From assembly GCA_949775045.1 (NCBI GenBank), contig OX459110.1, positions 5,402,229 through 5,466,228 on the forward strand: a stretch of 64,000 nt of DNA, in the 5' to 3' direction. This document shows positions 56,801 through 64,000 of this stretch, one piece after another (position 1 is the first letter of the stretch; each line of letters begins with the position of its first letter). The translations under genes and the position numbers were made by a program. The notes beneath the pieces are model-generated. The model searched no databases. It saw nothing but the letters and a program-made list of their open reading frames with translations, and had not been told where the DNA came from. This stretch comes from Metridium senile (lineage: Eukaryota > Cnidaria > Anthozoa > Actiniaria > Metridiidae).

Positions 56801-57097
56801 TGATTTCATTTCATGTGCCCTTAGTAAACTGGGTCAAGCCACCATAGCACAGGTCTTTAAATTGTTAACAGATCATGTAACACCTTTTAGAGTGCTTTTG
56901 GTGGTAGTTTTGTAGTTTATTTATTAATGTTTTTATGTATTCATGCAACTCATGATTGAAGGGGTGGTGCCTTGCTTGTTCTTATGGTGACATGGTAACT
57001 GTTATTGTTTCAGATCATGGGTATATGTTTTGCCAACAGTTTGATGTCAGACATCAAAATGCAGAAAAACAGATGGAACAGAGACTATCCTAATTAG
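47786..57097 (+). CDS. Tetraspanin with eight-cysteine large loop (TspanC8-like), 8 exons, complete
   Basis: Eight plus-strand exons join in phase 0 throughout into a 262-residue protein. It has four membrane segments: YLLFFFNVFFWLIGGLMISI, FALIIVGCVMFILGFSGCIG, FLAIIFFLQLSLGVAAFVF and MIIIGGVAVGVALLQIMG. The large extracellular loop (exons 4-7) carries CCGG, PFSCC and RQCGYNIR and in total eight cysteines. That pattern and the tail GICFANSLMSDI fit the TSPAN5/14/15/17/33 group, which in vertebrates escort the protease ADAM10 and so influence Notch cleavage. Length matches the family (about 260-290). The start codon ATG at 47786 gives the short basic/polar N-terminus typical of the family. 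Exact orthology within the group is not resolved. The tail ends in YPN before TAG at 57095-57097. Confidence 0.92.
48410..48598 (+). CDS. Tetraspanin exon 2
   Basis: 63 codons: rest of TM1, small extracellular loop (YARFEKTAYQEFFSDILTDP), TM2 and the intracellular GCIGALREN motif that marks tetraspanins. Acceptor TTCTACAG, donor TTT/GTAAGT. Confidence 0.93.
48629..48895 (+). mobile_element. SINE E, longest copy (tRNA-derived head)
   Basis: Head with A-box-like TAGCTAAGTTGG and B-box-like CAAGTTCGATCCCC. Body includes GAGTAGCTTTAAATACCCGT and TTGATGGAGAGAGG, and a tail with AATAATAGTACTTTTCC and a T-rich end. Two other copies occur in the window (35936-36010, 55770-55985). Confidence 0.88.
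49112..49857. mobile_element. TIR element, about 745 bp, in tetraspanin intron 2
   Basis: The left end ACATTCTCGTACCCAGACC and right-hand GGGTACGAGAATGT are inverse copies. The arms continue to GTAGGCTCTGGGAAACCCTA, roughly 60 bp each with small gaps. No protein recognised inside. Confidence 0.88.
50011..52226. mobile_element. TIR element family C, copy 2 (about 2.2 kb, with inserts)
   Basis: GTACAGTATGTTGCCCAGTT at the left and, reversed, GTACAGTATGTTGCCAAGTT at the right. It shares TTTAGCTTCA, ATATGCATGTTTTG-like and AGTAGTGGAGGTTT landmarks with 23901-24943, and has the same internal CACGAAACT motifs near 50808-50850. Repeat family B (51000-51555) sits inside it. Confidence 0.8.
51000..51555 (+). 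mobile_element. Repeat family B, copy 2 (inside element C)
   Basis: Same landmarks as 35070-35550 in plus orientation. Its open frame (51016-51255) includes IIKLFLQKK, parallel to VIKLFLQNK in the other copy. Coding status doubtful. Confidence 0.72.
52237..53145 (+). mobile_element. Foldback repeat family A, copy 2 (interrupted)
   Basis: It contains GTTAGTTCTTTCATACTTTA, then GTTGAAACTT. After the insertion at 52319-52874 it resumes with ATATGCAAATCAGGA, then CGGACATGATTTCTTTTGAA, a diverged palindrome (TTCTATCGGTATATACAATC) and a second CAAATCAGGATACACAACA unit. Confidence 0.78.
52319..52874. mobile_element. TTAA-flanked element with 17-bp terminal inverted repeats (556 bp)
   Basis: GGAGGCTCGAAATGGTTT begins right after TTAA, and AACCATTTCGAGCCTCC ends right before TTAA. 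The host repeat (family A) is uninterrupted in the other copies, giving an empty site. TTAA duplication is characteristic of piggyBac-type elements. There is no coding region, so it would be non-autonomous. Confidence 0.88.
53400..53474 (+). CDS. Tetraspanin exon 3
   Basis: 25 codons: FSVFLAIIFFLQLSLGVAAF then VFQDK, forming TM3. Acceptor GTCTCTAG, donor AAG/GTAAAA. It follows a 4.8-kb, transposon-filled intron. Confidence 0.9.
53523..54047. mobile_element. Foldback element with about 85-bp arms and an internal open frame
   Basis: TATACAGTCAATTCAAAAAA starts the left arm. The right end is its inverse, and the arms continue through AGGCTTCAAGTCTACGCGAC and TAGCATGGGTA with few mismatches. It lies just after tetraspanin exon 3. 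Confidence 0.92.
53655..53852 (+). CDS. Open frame inside foldback element (65 aa from internal ATG, unknown)
   Basis: From ATG at 53655 (upstream in-frame ATGs exist from 53481) it encodes MANNNISLNLCLLVLKKENK, later VDTFKEYLVNLCPVELSPAV, ending TGA at 53850-53852. It is not recognised. It exactly occupies the spacer between the two arms, so it may be captured or remnant coding sequence; it may equally be chance. Confidence 0.3.
   Translation: MANNNISLNLCLLVLKKENKSRFDSYSVKDIATFESVDTFKEYLVNLCPVELSPAVLLTINNICT
54267..54362 (+). CDS. Tetraspanin exon 4
   Basis: 32 codons: VDQVIVDKLQVAIKKYRDNL and DLQNLIDGVQQE, the amphipathic helix that opens the large extracellular loop. Donor GAG/GTAAGA. 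Confidence 0.9.
54405..54490 (+). mobile_element. tRNA-like SINE head (different family)
   Basis: CATAGCTGAGTTGGTAGAGC has a good A box and D stem. The expected B box is decayed (AAGTTTGAATG). An AT-rich body with ATCA repeats follows. Confidence 0.6.
54927..55037 (+). CDS. Tetraspanin exon 5
   Basis: 37 codons: FKCCGGKNTNDWDQNIYFNC through GVPFSCCKS. It contains the CCG motif and six of the eight loop cysteines. One N-glycosylation sequon is visible (NCT). Confidence 0.93.
55098..55310. repeat. About 123-bp tandem duplication
   Basis: AGATTTCACACAAAATTGTC then TTTGCAAGTTGATATTTTGA occurs twice, 123 bp apart. Between the two lies CGTCTTTCAGTGAAAGAGGT, which recurs inside the SINE at 55791. 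Confidence 0.92.
55552..55593 (+). CDS. Tetraspanin exon 6 (42 nt)
   Basis: 14 codons, DTINRQCGYNIRAK. QCGY is conserved in TspanC8 proteins. Acceptor TTCACAG, donor GTAAGA. Too short for open-frame detection. Confidence 0.88.
55770..55985 (+). mobile_element. SINE E, second long copy
   Basis: It has a tRNA-like head (GGGCACAGTTGGTTAGTGCA, B-box-like GAGTCCGATTCCC) and the same body: AAGTAGCTTTAAATACCCAT, ACTGATGGAGAGAGGGG. Confidence 0.85.
56279..56398 (+). CDS. Tetraspanin exon 7
   Basis: 40 codons: SATEKTSKIFVKSCVDAVKD carries the eighth loop cysteine, followed by WFKENMIIIGGVAVGVALLQ, most of TM4. Acceptor TTTTAAAG, donor GTAAAG. Confidence 0.9.
57014..57097 (+). CDS. Tetraspanin exon 8 with stop codon
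   Basis: 27 codons plus TAG: IMGICFANSLMSDIKMQKNR then WNRDYPN. End of TM4 and the short cytosolic tail. Confidence 0.9.
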   Translation: MMGICFANSLMSDIKMQKNRWNRDYPN

Positions 57098-57162
57098 TTT
57101 GACAACCTCAATTTTGCTACTAAATATACATACTATAGGATACACTACTATATTCATTAAAC

Positions 57163-57690
57163 CAGACAAACCAGTTTGGATAGCTGCTAATATAATTATC
57201 ACTAGACTGTAGACAACACCACCATACACACAACCAGACAAATCAGTTTGGAAAGCTGTTTATATATTATTAGCTATAGACTACAGGTAGACAACACCAC
57301 CATACACAAAACCAGACAAATCAGTTTGAAAAGCTGTTTATATATTACTAGACTGTTGAAAGCAATACCATGTACACAAAAGGCCAGACAAACCAGTTTG
57401 AAAAGCTGTTTATATATTACTAGACTGTTGAAAGCAATACCATGTACACAAAAGGCCAGACAAACCAGTTTGAAAAGCTGTTTATATATTTACTAGACTG
57501 TAGAAAACAATACCATACACAAAACCAGACAAACCAGTTTGAAAAGCTGTTGATATATTTACTAGACTGTAGAAAACAACACCTGTCCAAATGAAAACAA
57601 ACAAAACCAGTTTGGAAACTTTTTTATATATCACTAAACTGTACAAAACACCACCACACACAAAACTTGACAAACCAGTTTGGAGAGCTG
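57163..57690. repeat. About 72-bp minisatellite just after the tetraspanin stop codon
   Basis: Eight diverged units with CCAGACAAACCAGTTTG, AAAGCTGTTTATATATTAC and TAGACTGT, spaced 68-77 bp. Likely within the 3' UTR or immediately downstream. Confidence 0.93.
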
Positions 57691-57878
57691 TTATGTCATT
57701 TCAAATCAATCAATATCTTATCAGTATTTATCAGTACAAATTACTTAAGAAATGTTGTGAAGTACAAATCACAGTGAAACAAATAGAACTATTTTTATTA
57801 ACAGTAGGTACCACATATTCCTATCTTGGATATTAAAATGTTTGTACTTGATCTAATAGAGCAAAAGATAAAACCATG

Positions 57879-57890
57879 AAATAAAAACTG
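57879..57890 (+). terminator. Candidate poly(A) signal for the tetraspanin
   Basis: AATAAA at about 57882 is the first canonical hexamer I see downstream of the minisatellite; an ATTAAA occurs earlier, at about 57157. Which one is used cannot be told from sequence. Confidence 0.35.
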
Positions 57891-58144
57891 CTTCTATTTG
57901 GTGACTATTAAGTCAGTATCATCAACCAGAAACGTCAAATACGAAAGCAAACAATGTGGCATCATTACTAACGTACTATGGTATCTTAAGTTTGGTCTAG
58001 TAACGAAGTGAAGGGAGTGACTAAATAAAAACTTTTACTGGAATGCATACAGTGGCAATTTGGCTTTATTTCATGAATATAATATTTTTGCTCTATTGTG
58101 TTTTAACTGTATATAATGGACTTTTTAAAAAAACTCGCAGAAGC

Positions 58145-58203
58145 GTTTTATCAGGTATAAAATCCCGAGGGCGAAGCCAAAGGGATTTTATACCTGATAA
58201 AAC
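58145..58203. repeat. Perfect 22-bp-arm hairpin with GC-rich loop
   Basis: GTTTTATCAGGTATAAAATC (plus CC) is the exact inverse of GGGATTTTATACCTGATAAA (plus AC), with a loop containing GAGGGCGAAGCC. Confidence 0.95.
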
Positions 58204-58466
58204 ATGTGCTGCAAGTTTTTTGAATGAATTCATTAGTAATTCACGACCATTTTGTCCAATATCGATGAAACAAAAGAAAAAGGAACGTTGTTTGCATTTG
58301 GGAATTGATCTACAGTACAGTAATAATAGAGGAATGCTAGCCAACTTGAATGCTAACGAACTTGATGACATTTTGTTGTTTTTTCACCAAAAATCTAAAA
58401 GGAAAATATTTAGTCTGATGTTTACTCGTCAGTAGATATGAGGGGAAAGGTAATATCTTAATTATG

Positions 58467-58519
58467 GACATGAAGCATTATATAATGACATATGTGCCAT
58501 TATATAAAGCTTCATGTTC
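58467..58519. repeat. Hairpin, about 21-bp arms
   Basis: GACATGAAGCATTATATAAT against ATTATATAAAGCTTCATGTT, with one extra base in the right arm. Confidence 0.85.
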
Positions 58520-59362
58520 ATATGCATTCCATTGCTCTTCTATTCTACACCATTATTCCCCTGGGCCGCATTGAAATCCCTCCACGTTTCAAACGTAGAT
58601 TATGCGGTATACAATGCTTTCCTCGTGACCAAAGAGGAGCATCAGATTGGACAAAAATATTGGTCATGAATTATTAATGTGTTTTTTTAATCCACTATAA
58701 TCCAAGTATTGCAGTTGCAGATTATAACTAAGAGTCTGTCTTGTTTCTGTATTGTGTGATCGCTCTAAGTAAATAGCCATACATATCTGGTACTAAAAAA
58801 CATCACTCCTCAACTATAGACAGATTTACAAATGAATGCTTTACTACAACTGTAATGATTTGCATAGTATCATTTAGCTATAACATCATCACTTGCACAT
58901 TACAAGCTGTATGTTGCAATCAATAGGTCTTCCTGGTGCATCCAGCATTCAGGTGATCATCCATATTATATAACACTTTGCACAGCTTTGATAGTTTACA
59001 CATCTTTTAAGTTTGGAGATTATTTTATTTTTCTACTTCCATATTCCAATCATGTTGTCTATATAATGGTAATAGGACTGAATGGAGTCTAAATTATTTG
59101 AGAGATAAACAAAATTGGATGACTGTTGCAGAAATCAAAATTGTTTATCCAAAGTATGATGACAGACAGAATTGAACAACACAATAAAGGTGTCAATATG
59201 ATTGGCTCTCACACGTTTGATTACAGTCTCTCAACCAATCAGTTTTGAGGAAATTCTAATATTAGAATAGTACATTAATTGACTCACTGATGATTAGAAA
59301 TCAGTTGCTAATCTGGTTGCCTAGCAACTATTATTACTGTAATGGTTATTTATAATATAGAT

Positions 59363-59431
59363 CTTTCGGAATTCACTTGGATGATCACAAAGAACCCTTG
59401 TCTTATGATCATCCAAGCGAATTTTGGAAAG
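59363..59431. repeat. Hairpin / short inverted-repeat element
   Basis: CTTTCGGAATTCACTTGGAT with ATCCAAGCGAATTTTGGAAA in inverse, followed inward by GATCA/TGATC. Confidence 0.75.
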
Positions 59432-60429
59432 GGTTATGATTATCATTAATTTTATATTATTTATTTTTAACCTCTATAAACTCATTGATTGAAACACCAT
59501 TGGGCAATGCCACATTCCTTTTTGCATGGGACCAAGTTAAACTTAGACAGTCACATGTATGCGACTGCTGGTGAGATTTCCCAACCTATCCAGACAGAAG
59601 GCCATGCAGAATAGTCAGAATAAGGCCTACCGATTGTAAAATATGATGATGCTGACATGTTTATATAAATACAAAAGCGATTATAGAAAATCATGTGCTG
59701 TGATTGGTTAGGATTTGACACTGGCCTTCAAATTTTTCGAAAAAACATGAAAGAGCTTTGAATGGACACAATTTGACAGCCAGACAAAACAGAGTTAGTA
59801 AAATGGCTATATTTGAGTGTTAATCAAATCAAGGACGGACCATTTGATATTTCATTTGAGATGGTACCGGGCTGATTCTTTTGTGCTTCATGCTGTAAAT
59901 ATAGGCCGTTTAATATGTAACCTTATTGACTAGTTACATTCCAAACCAAATAAATCTCTGCAATAAAAATACAATTACCAGTATTCATTTTTTCATTGAT
60001 TCATTTGTTTTATGTATTTTCTCGTGTTGTATTATTTATTATTTATTTATTAAGGTATCATGATATACCATTTTGTTTATTTATGTATTTGTTTATGTAT
60101 TTGTTTATTTATATTTCATAATATATAACGTGTTTTTTTAAGCCTTCTATGCTGACGCTTTTATGTTCCGGTCTGAATAAAAGCGTCTGTGAGGGTCGTA
60201 CAGGGGGGAGGTCTCTAGCACGGTTCACGGCCGATAATAGCGGTTGACGGATGTCAAAATTTCATTTTTACGAACTACGGAAATGTGGAAGTAGCGCACT
60301 CTTTTACCCTACTCTTACACATAAAAAACTTGGCAAAAAAGGAGTGTTTGAAGAAACTGAAAGGCCTGTTATTGGTCCAAATCTCTAGGGGAGTGGAATG
60401 AGACTAAAAACGGCTGCGGGGGAGACTAC

Positions 60430-60590
60430 ACCTAACCCCGCAAGCAAAACAATCCTAAAATGTCTTATCTCGCCTAATCCCGCCTGACCCCGCGTGATCC
60501 CGCCTAACCTCGCAAGGTTGAGAATCCCAAAATGTCCTAATCTTGCTTAATCCCGCCTAATCTTGGTGCGAGATTAGGCGGGTATTGGGC
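60430..60590. repeat. Degenerate CCCGCCTAAT repeat
   Basis: At least eight copies of a motif near CGCCTAATCCCGCCT (CGCCTAATCC, CGCCTGACCC, CGTGATCC, CGCCTAACCT, then inverse GAGATTAGGCGGG). It stands out by GC content. Confidence 0.7.
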
Positions 60591-60941
60591 CCATAACAGG
60601 CCTACTGAATAAATATGATGGAAGCTGTCTTGCCACTCAAAATCAAGTTCTTCACGGGGCACGCAAAACATTTGAGTCACGGATCACGGAGAAGAATTTG
60701 TTAAATTCACGGTTTTCGGAAAATAAAAATAGCTAATCGCATCACGAGATCGGCGACCCGTTTCGGCTGTTTTGCCTTCTTGTTCATTTTATTTGGGCTT
60801 CCTGTGTTGATAAGGATGAAAAAGACTAGGTCTAACAGGAATCGGATTGGAATCGAATCGTGGATGAAAACAAGTTGAGTCGTGTTGACGTAGTACAATA
60901 TGGCATATATTTTGTAGAAGCTATACATTTAAACTTTTACA

Positions 60942-61029
60942 ATGACAAACGGTGAAGAATTAGATAGATCGTTCTTTTGTCGTCATTTCACAACGTTTAC
61001 CCGAATTCTGGGCATCGCTACAAGCATAG
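60942..61029 (+). CDS. TMEM72-like exon 1
   Basis: 29 codons plus one base, ATG at 60942, donor ATAG/GTGAGA. No in-frame ATG immediately upstream. Confidence 0.5.
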
Positions 61030-62920
61030 GTGAGAAACCATTTTAAATTTTATCTAAATTATAATTTATAGTTGTACAAACAATAACATTACTTTAAATT
61101 AATATTTGTAGACTTGGACTTGTGGCTTGATTTTCAAGCATTATTCATGTATTTATATATTACAGTAATAGTCAGCAACGTGACGTGGTGTCCTAGCTAG
61201 ACATTAATTATTGAAATCACTGCTCTTTTTATTCTTTGTCAAGCTTGGATTTCAATATTTTCAATAACGCACGTTTTTAGTATTCATAATTAAGTTATTT
61301 ATATACCATTATATAGTTAATTTATATACTAGTCTTTATTTCAGTAAAGCCAAAATACTTATCCATGAAATAAAATTAAAATGTTTCTTTGTAATATAGT
61401 TCGCGATATTATTATATTTATATATTATTTATGCTTCATTTGTAACATCATTTTCACTCGATAGAAACAAAAAAACAGTGTTATTTTGTGGTTATAACAA
61501 TAACTTATTGATACAATATTTGATAAATGTAGTATAAATTTGCTATGAAATAATTATTCACATATTTCTTTCCTAATTTCGGTTTTAACTTCATATAAGG
61601 TATTGGTACCTATTCTCGGGCAGTCCCTATTCTCGGGCACCACGAAAAAATAATATTAATACACAAATGACAACATTGATATTTTTCCTTCGTGTTTATT
61701 TTGTTGATGTTTGCATGTTTTCATTGAAAGTCTTGAAAGTTTGTGTTAAGTCTATGTAAAATCACAAGTTTACAATAGTATAACTTACCGGCTTCCATTG
61801 CCGTTGATTCGAATATTCGATTATAATTCAGAAAAAAGGAACAAAATAGCAGAAAATCCGGTTTGAAAGTCATAACTTTTCACGTAAAACCGTAAAACCG
61901 GCCATCTTGAATCCCATGAAACTGTTTGGGTCGCTGTATTCACTCAATTACCGCAAACCAAAAGTATTCTCACCACAGCAATCCCGTGAACCTATTCTCG
62001 GGCAGCCAAAGATCTGAAAGTTTTCAGCTGTTTCTTTTCAATCCGCTTTGGTAAAAGTAGCTCAAGGTGATTTCAAACTCAGTTTTCAATCTCTAAAAAT
62101 TATCGTATTGTGTTGTTGTTGAACGAAATACCGAAAAGACGTAGCAAGATAGCAACTCACGGATTAACACAAAACGTTGAAAACGATAGCTTTAAAAACC
62201 ATGTCACGAAGAATAAAAAGTAAATTGAACATAAAAAGTAAATAGAACGGTCTTTGCGTTAATTGTAAGTATTTTATATGTTATTTCGGGATTTTTTTTT
62301 CGGTCGCCCGAGAATAAGTTTCGGTTGCCCGAGAATGGGTTCGGCGCCCGAGAATAAGTACTCCAAGTGCATGAATAAACTTCGCTCAAAATATGTCTGT
62401 TTGGAAAATAATATATTTACACAAAAAAACTTATAAAAGTGTCTAATACAGTGAATATTATTAACATGGTAAGTAAAAAAAAAAACTCAACAGAATCGCA
62501 TAATTTTTGTGTAATTTGCTTTGGTGCCCGAGAATAGGTACCAACACATTAATTAATTAATTGTTTTTTAAGGATTTGATTTTCACAAAACTTTCCAAAA
62601 CACTCCTTTAACTAAGAGATAGTACTTCTTTTTTGAAACATACGTACACTATCAGACACTGAAATTATTCTGAAATTGAAAAATTTAAATAATATAAATA
62701 GACAAATTATCCAAAAGCGCTGACTATTACCCTTCAGATATACAACAAGCATATACCAATACCCTAAGTCAAATCCTTCCCTGGGTTTCAATGTTGTTTA
62801 TTAGATGTGGTTGTACAGCTTTTAGGGTCTGAAATCAGTATCTGAGTTAATTTATGCTTACCTTTTAGGGTCATTTTCAAAACTGTTCTTCGAGCACCTA
62901 TCCAATTTTTAAGGGAGTCC

Positions 62921-62953
<33 letters not shown>

Positions 62954-63085
62954 GGAAGTACACAACAAACTGAGTTTGGAAACTTTGTAAAACCAACAAT
63001 TACTGTTGTTTTGTATTTCAGCATTATGGTGGGTTGGTATACTACTAACTGAAAGGAAAGACAAAAGAGTAGCTGTTTATTTATT
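60942..63085 (+). CDS. Small membrane protein, first two coding exons (possibly TMEM72-like), partial
   Basis: Exon 1 (60942-61029) encodes MTNGEELDRSFFCRHFTTFT and then RILGIATSIG; exon 2 (63022-63085) continues LWWVGILLTERKDKRVAVYL. Acceptor TATTTCAG, donors GTGAG and GTAAGT; phase 1 joins cleanly. A hydrophobic helix spans TSIGALWWVGILL. The pattern R-LGI-T, a membrane segment, then a charged turn and VAVYLL resembles the start of vertebrate TMEM72 (CRLLGITTAA, AFYLLF), a multi-pass protein of unknown function. Only about 50 residues are visible, so the name is tentative. Further exons should lie to the right of the window. Confidence 0.5.
61603..62544. mobile_element. TIR element with seven CCTATTCTCGGGC-type motifs (942 bp)
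   Basis: Ends TTGGTACCTATTCTCGGGCA and, in exact inverse, TGCCCGAGAATAGGTACCAA. Internal copies of CTATTCTCGGGCA lie near 61630 and 61990 (direct) and GCCCGAGAATAAG near 62305, 62324 and 62345 (inverse). No coding region. It sits in intron 1 of the TMEM72-like gene. Confidence 0.92.
62922..62951. repeat. Poly-C tract (30 C)
   Basis: An uninterrupted run of 30 cytosines about 70 bases upstream of the TMEM72-like exon 2 acceptor. Confidence 0.97.
63022..63085 (+). CDS. TMEM72-like exon 2
   Basis: 64 nt between TTGTATTTCAG and GTAAGT. It completes the split Ala codon and encodes a membrane segment followed by a charged loop. Leaves in phase 2 (TT), consistent with a following Phe or Leu codon. 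Confidence 0.5.
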
Positions 63086-64000
63086 GTAAGTAACTTTGTA
63101 GAATATATTTAAGTGTCTCGAGAAGGTATCACACGTTTTCAAGTCTTCCTTTTTGAGTTATAGCCAATTGCAAAATTATAGACCAAATCAGCTAGCGCGT
63201 TGCTATATGTACGTTTTCATCCAAATATTCAAAACCACTGGGTATAAAAACTTTTGTTCCAAAACATTTTCCATGTGATATTGTAATACATAATTAAGAC
63301 CAAGAAACTTATTCCCAAAATATTTGAATTAATTGGGTGGAAACAAATATATCAGCGCATTAGCCGATTTAGTCTATTGCAGATATTGAATGTTGATAAA
63401 AAGCTCTCTTCAATGCCTATATATACACCTATTTCAAAAAAGGTTGTCATCGCCAAAGGCGATAGGCTATAGGCAATAGGTCATTCCAAGACCGAAGTGT
63501 ACTATCGTGGGTATAATCTTAAATCGTGAATGCTGCCGTGTTTGAATTTTAATGATATCAGCTCCAACAATCGTTGTTTAGTGGAGTTGGCATGATTGAG
63601 ATTCAAACACGAGGGTATTCACGCGGCATTATATTCACGATTTATGATTATACCCATAGTGCACTTCGGTCTTGGAATGACCTATTGCCTATAGCCTATC
63701 GCCTTTGGCGATGACAACCTTTTTGAAATAGAGCCAAGCTGTCAGCAGGGATTTGAAATGGAAATATTCCAAGGAAACTTTCTGCAGTGTCATTTGAAAT
63801 TGAACAGATAACTTTGCTTCAGACTTTCCCATTTGGTGTGCTATATATGGTGCAGATTATAGCATATTTGGTTTGCTGCTTTCAGCCCAGAATCAAAAGA
63901 TATAATTGTAAAAAAATGTTTTGCACAAATTTTGTTTATCATTGCTATGGGGACTCTGATTAGTATAATGAGAACAACTTTTCAAAACTTTCATCCAAGA
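63086..64000. other. TMEM72-like intron 2, continuing off the window
   Basis: Apart from the foldback element, AT-rich sequence with no supported exon. I looked for a following membrane exon near 63810-63900 and found none in frame. Confidence 0.5.
63429..63731. mobile_element. Foldback element, about 303 bp with 110-130 bp arms
   Basis: CTATTTCAAAAAAGGTTGTC, then ATCGCCAAAGGCGATAGGCT and AATAGGTCATTCCAAGACCG on the left are all repeated in inverse on the right. The arms nearly meet, so almost the entire element is palindromic. Confidence 0.93.

Larger units (their letters stand above)
57098..60941. other. Region between the tetraspanin and the next gene
   Basis: After the 72-bp array the region contains hairpins at 58145-58203, 58467-58519, 59363-59431 and 60154-60187, a 130-codon open frame of doubtful status (58043-58435) and a C-rich repeated motif region (60430-60590). 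No exon of a recognised gene. Confidence 0.6.

Noticed and set aside
62788..63024. Glycine-rich minus-strand open frame
   Set aside because: The Gly run is the 30-C tract; the rest overlaps the TMEM72-like acceptor in antisense.

Overview
This window is metazoan nuclear DNA: AT-rich, intron-dense and full of small inverted-repeat transposons, SINE copies and simple repeats. It holds two recognisable genes and the start of a third. The gene repertoire (a KIND-FERM-PDZ phosphatase and an eight-cysteine tetraspanin), a CR1/L2-like LINE fragment and Penelope-type hammerhead motifs suggest a marine invertebrate. A cnidarian is my best guess, but nothing here proves the taxon.

Positions 228-42586 (minus strand) hold the 5' two thirds or more of a PTPN13-like non-receptor tyrosine phosphatase gene. 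I could join 32 coding exons, all with compatible splice phase, into about 1,990 codons. They encode an N-terminal KIND domain (exons 1-6), a Ser/Pro-rich linker (7-11), a FERM domain (11-21), a second linker (22-23), PDZ1 (24-26), a linker (27-28), PDZ2 (29-30), PDZ3 (30-31), a very acidic low-complexity linker (31) and the first half of PDZ4 (32). The rest of PDZ4 and the expected phosphatase domain lie beyond position 1. Exon joins are my reading of GT/AG sites and homology remembered from the human protein. No alignment was run, and single-base boundary errors are possible.

Positions 42587-47785 separate this gene from a divergent tetraspanin gene on the plus strand (47786-57097, 8 coding exons, 262 aa). 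Its large extracellular loop has eight cysteines, which places it with the TspanC8 type (ADAM10-regulating tetraspanins in vertebrates). Its second intron is a nest of transposable elements, and its 3' flank carries a 72-bp minisatellite.

From 60942 (plus strand) two exons of a small membrane protein, perhaps TMEM72-like, run toward the right edge; the remainder is outside the window.

The non-coding DNA is the most unusual part. It contains four hammerhead-ribozyme-like motifs (two as an inverted pair near 38.2-38.5 kb), at least ten terminal-inverted-repeat or foldback elements, one element flanked by a TTAA duplication nested inside another repeat, tRNA-headed SINE copies including an internally deleted one, and a tandem array that has multiplied a 3' splice-site-like sequence.
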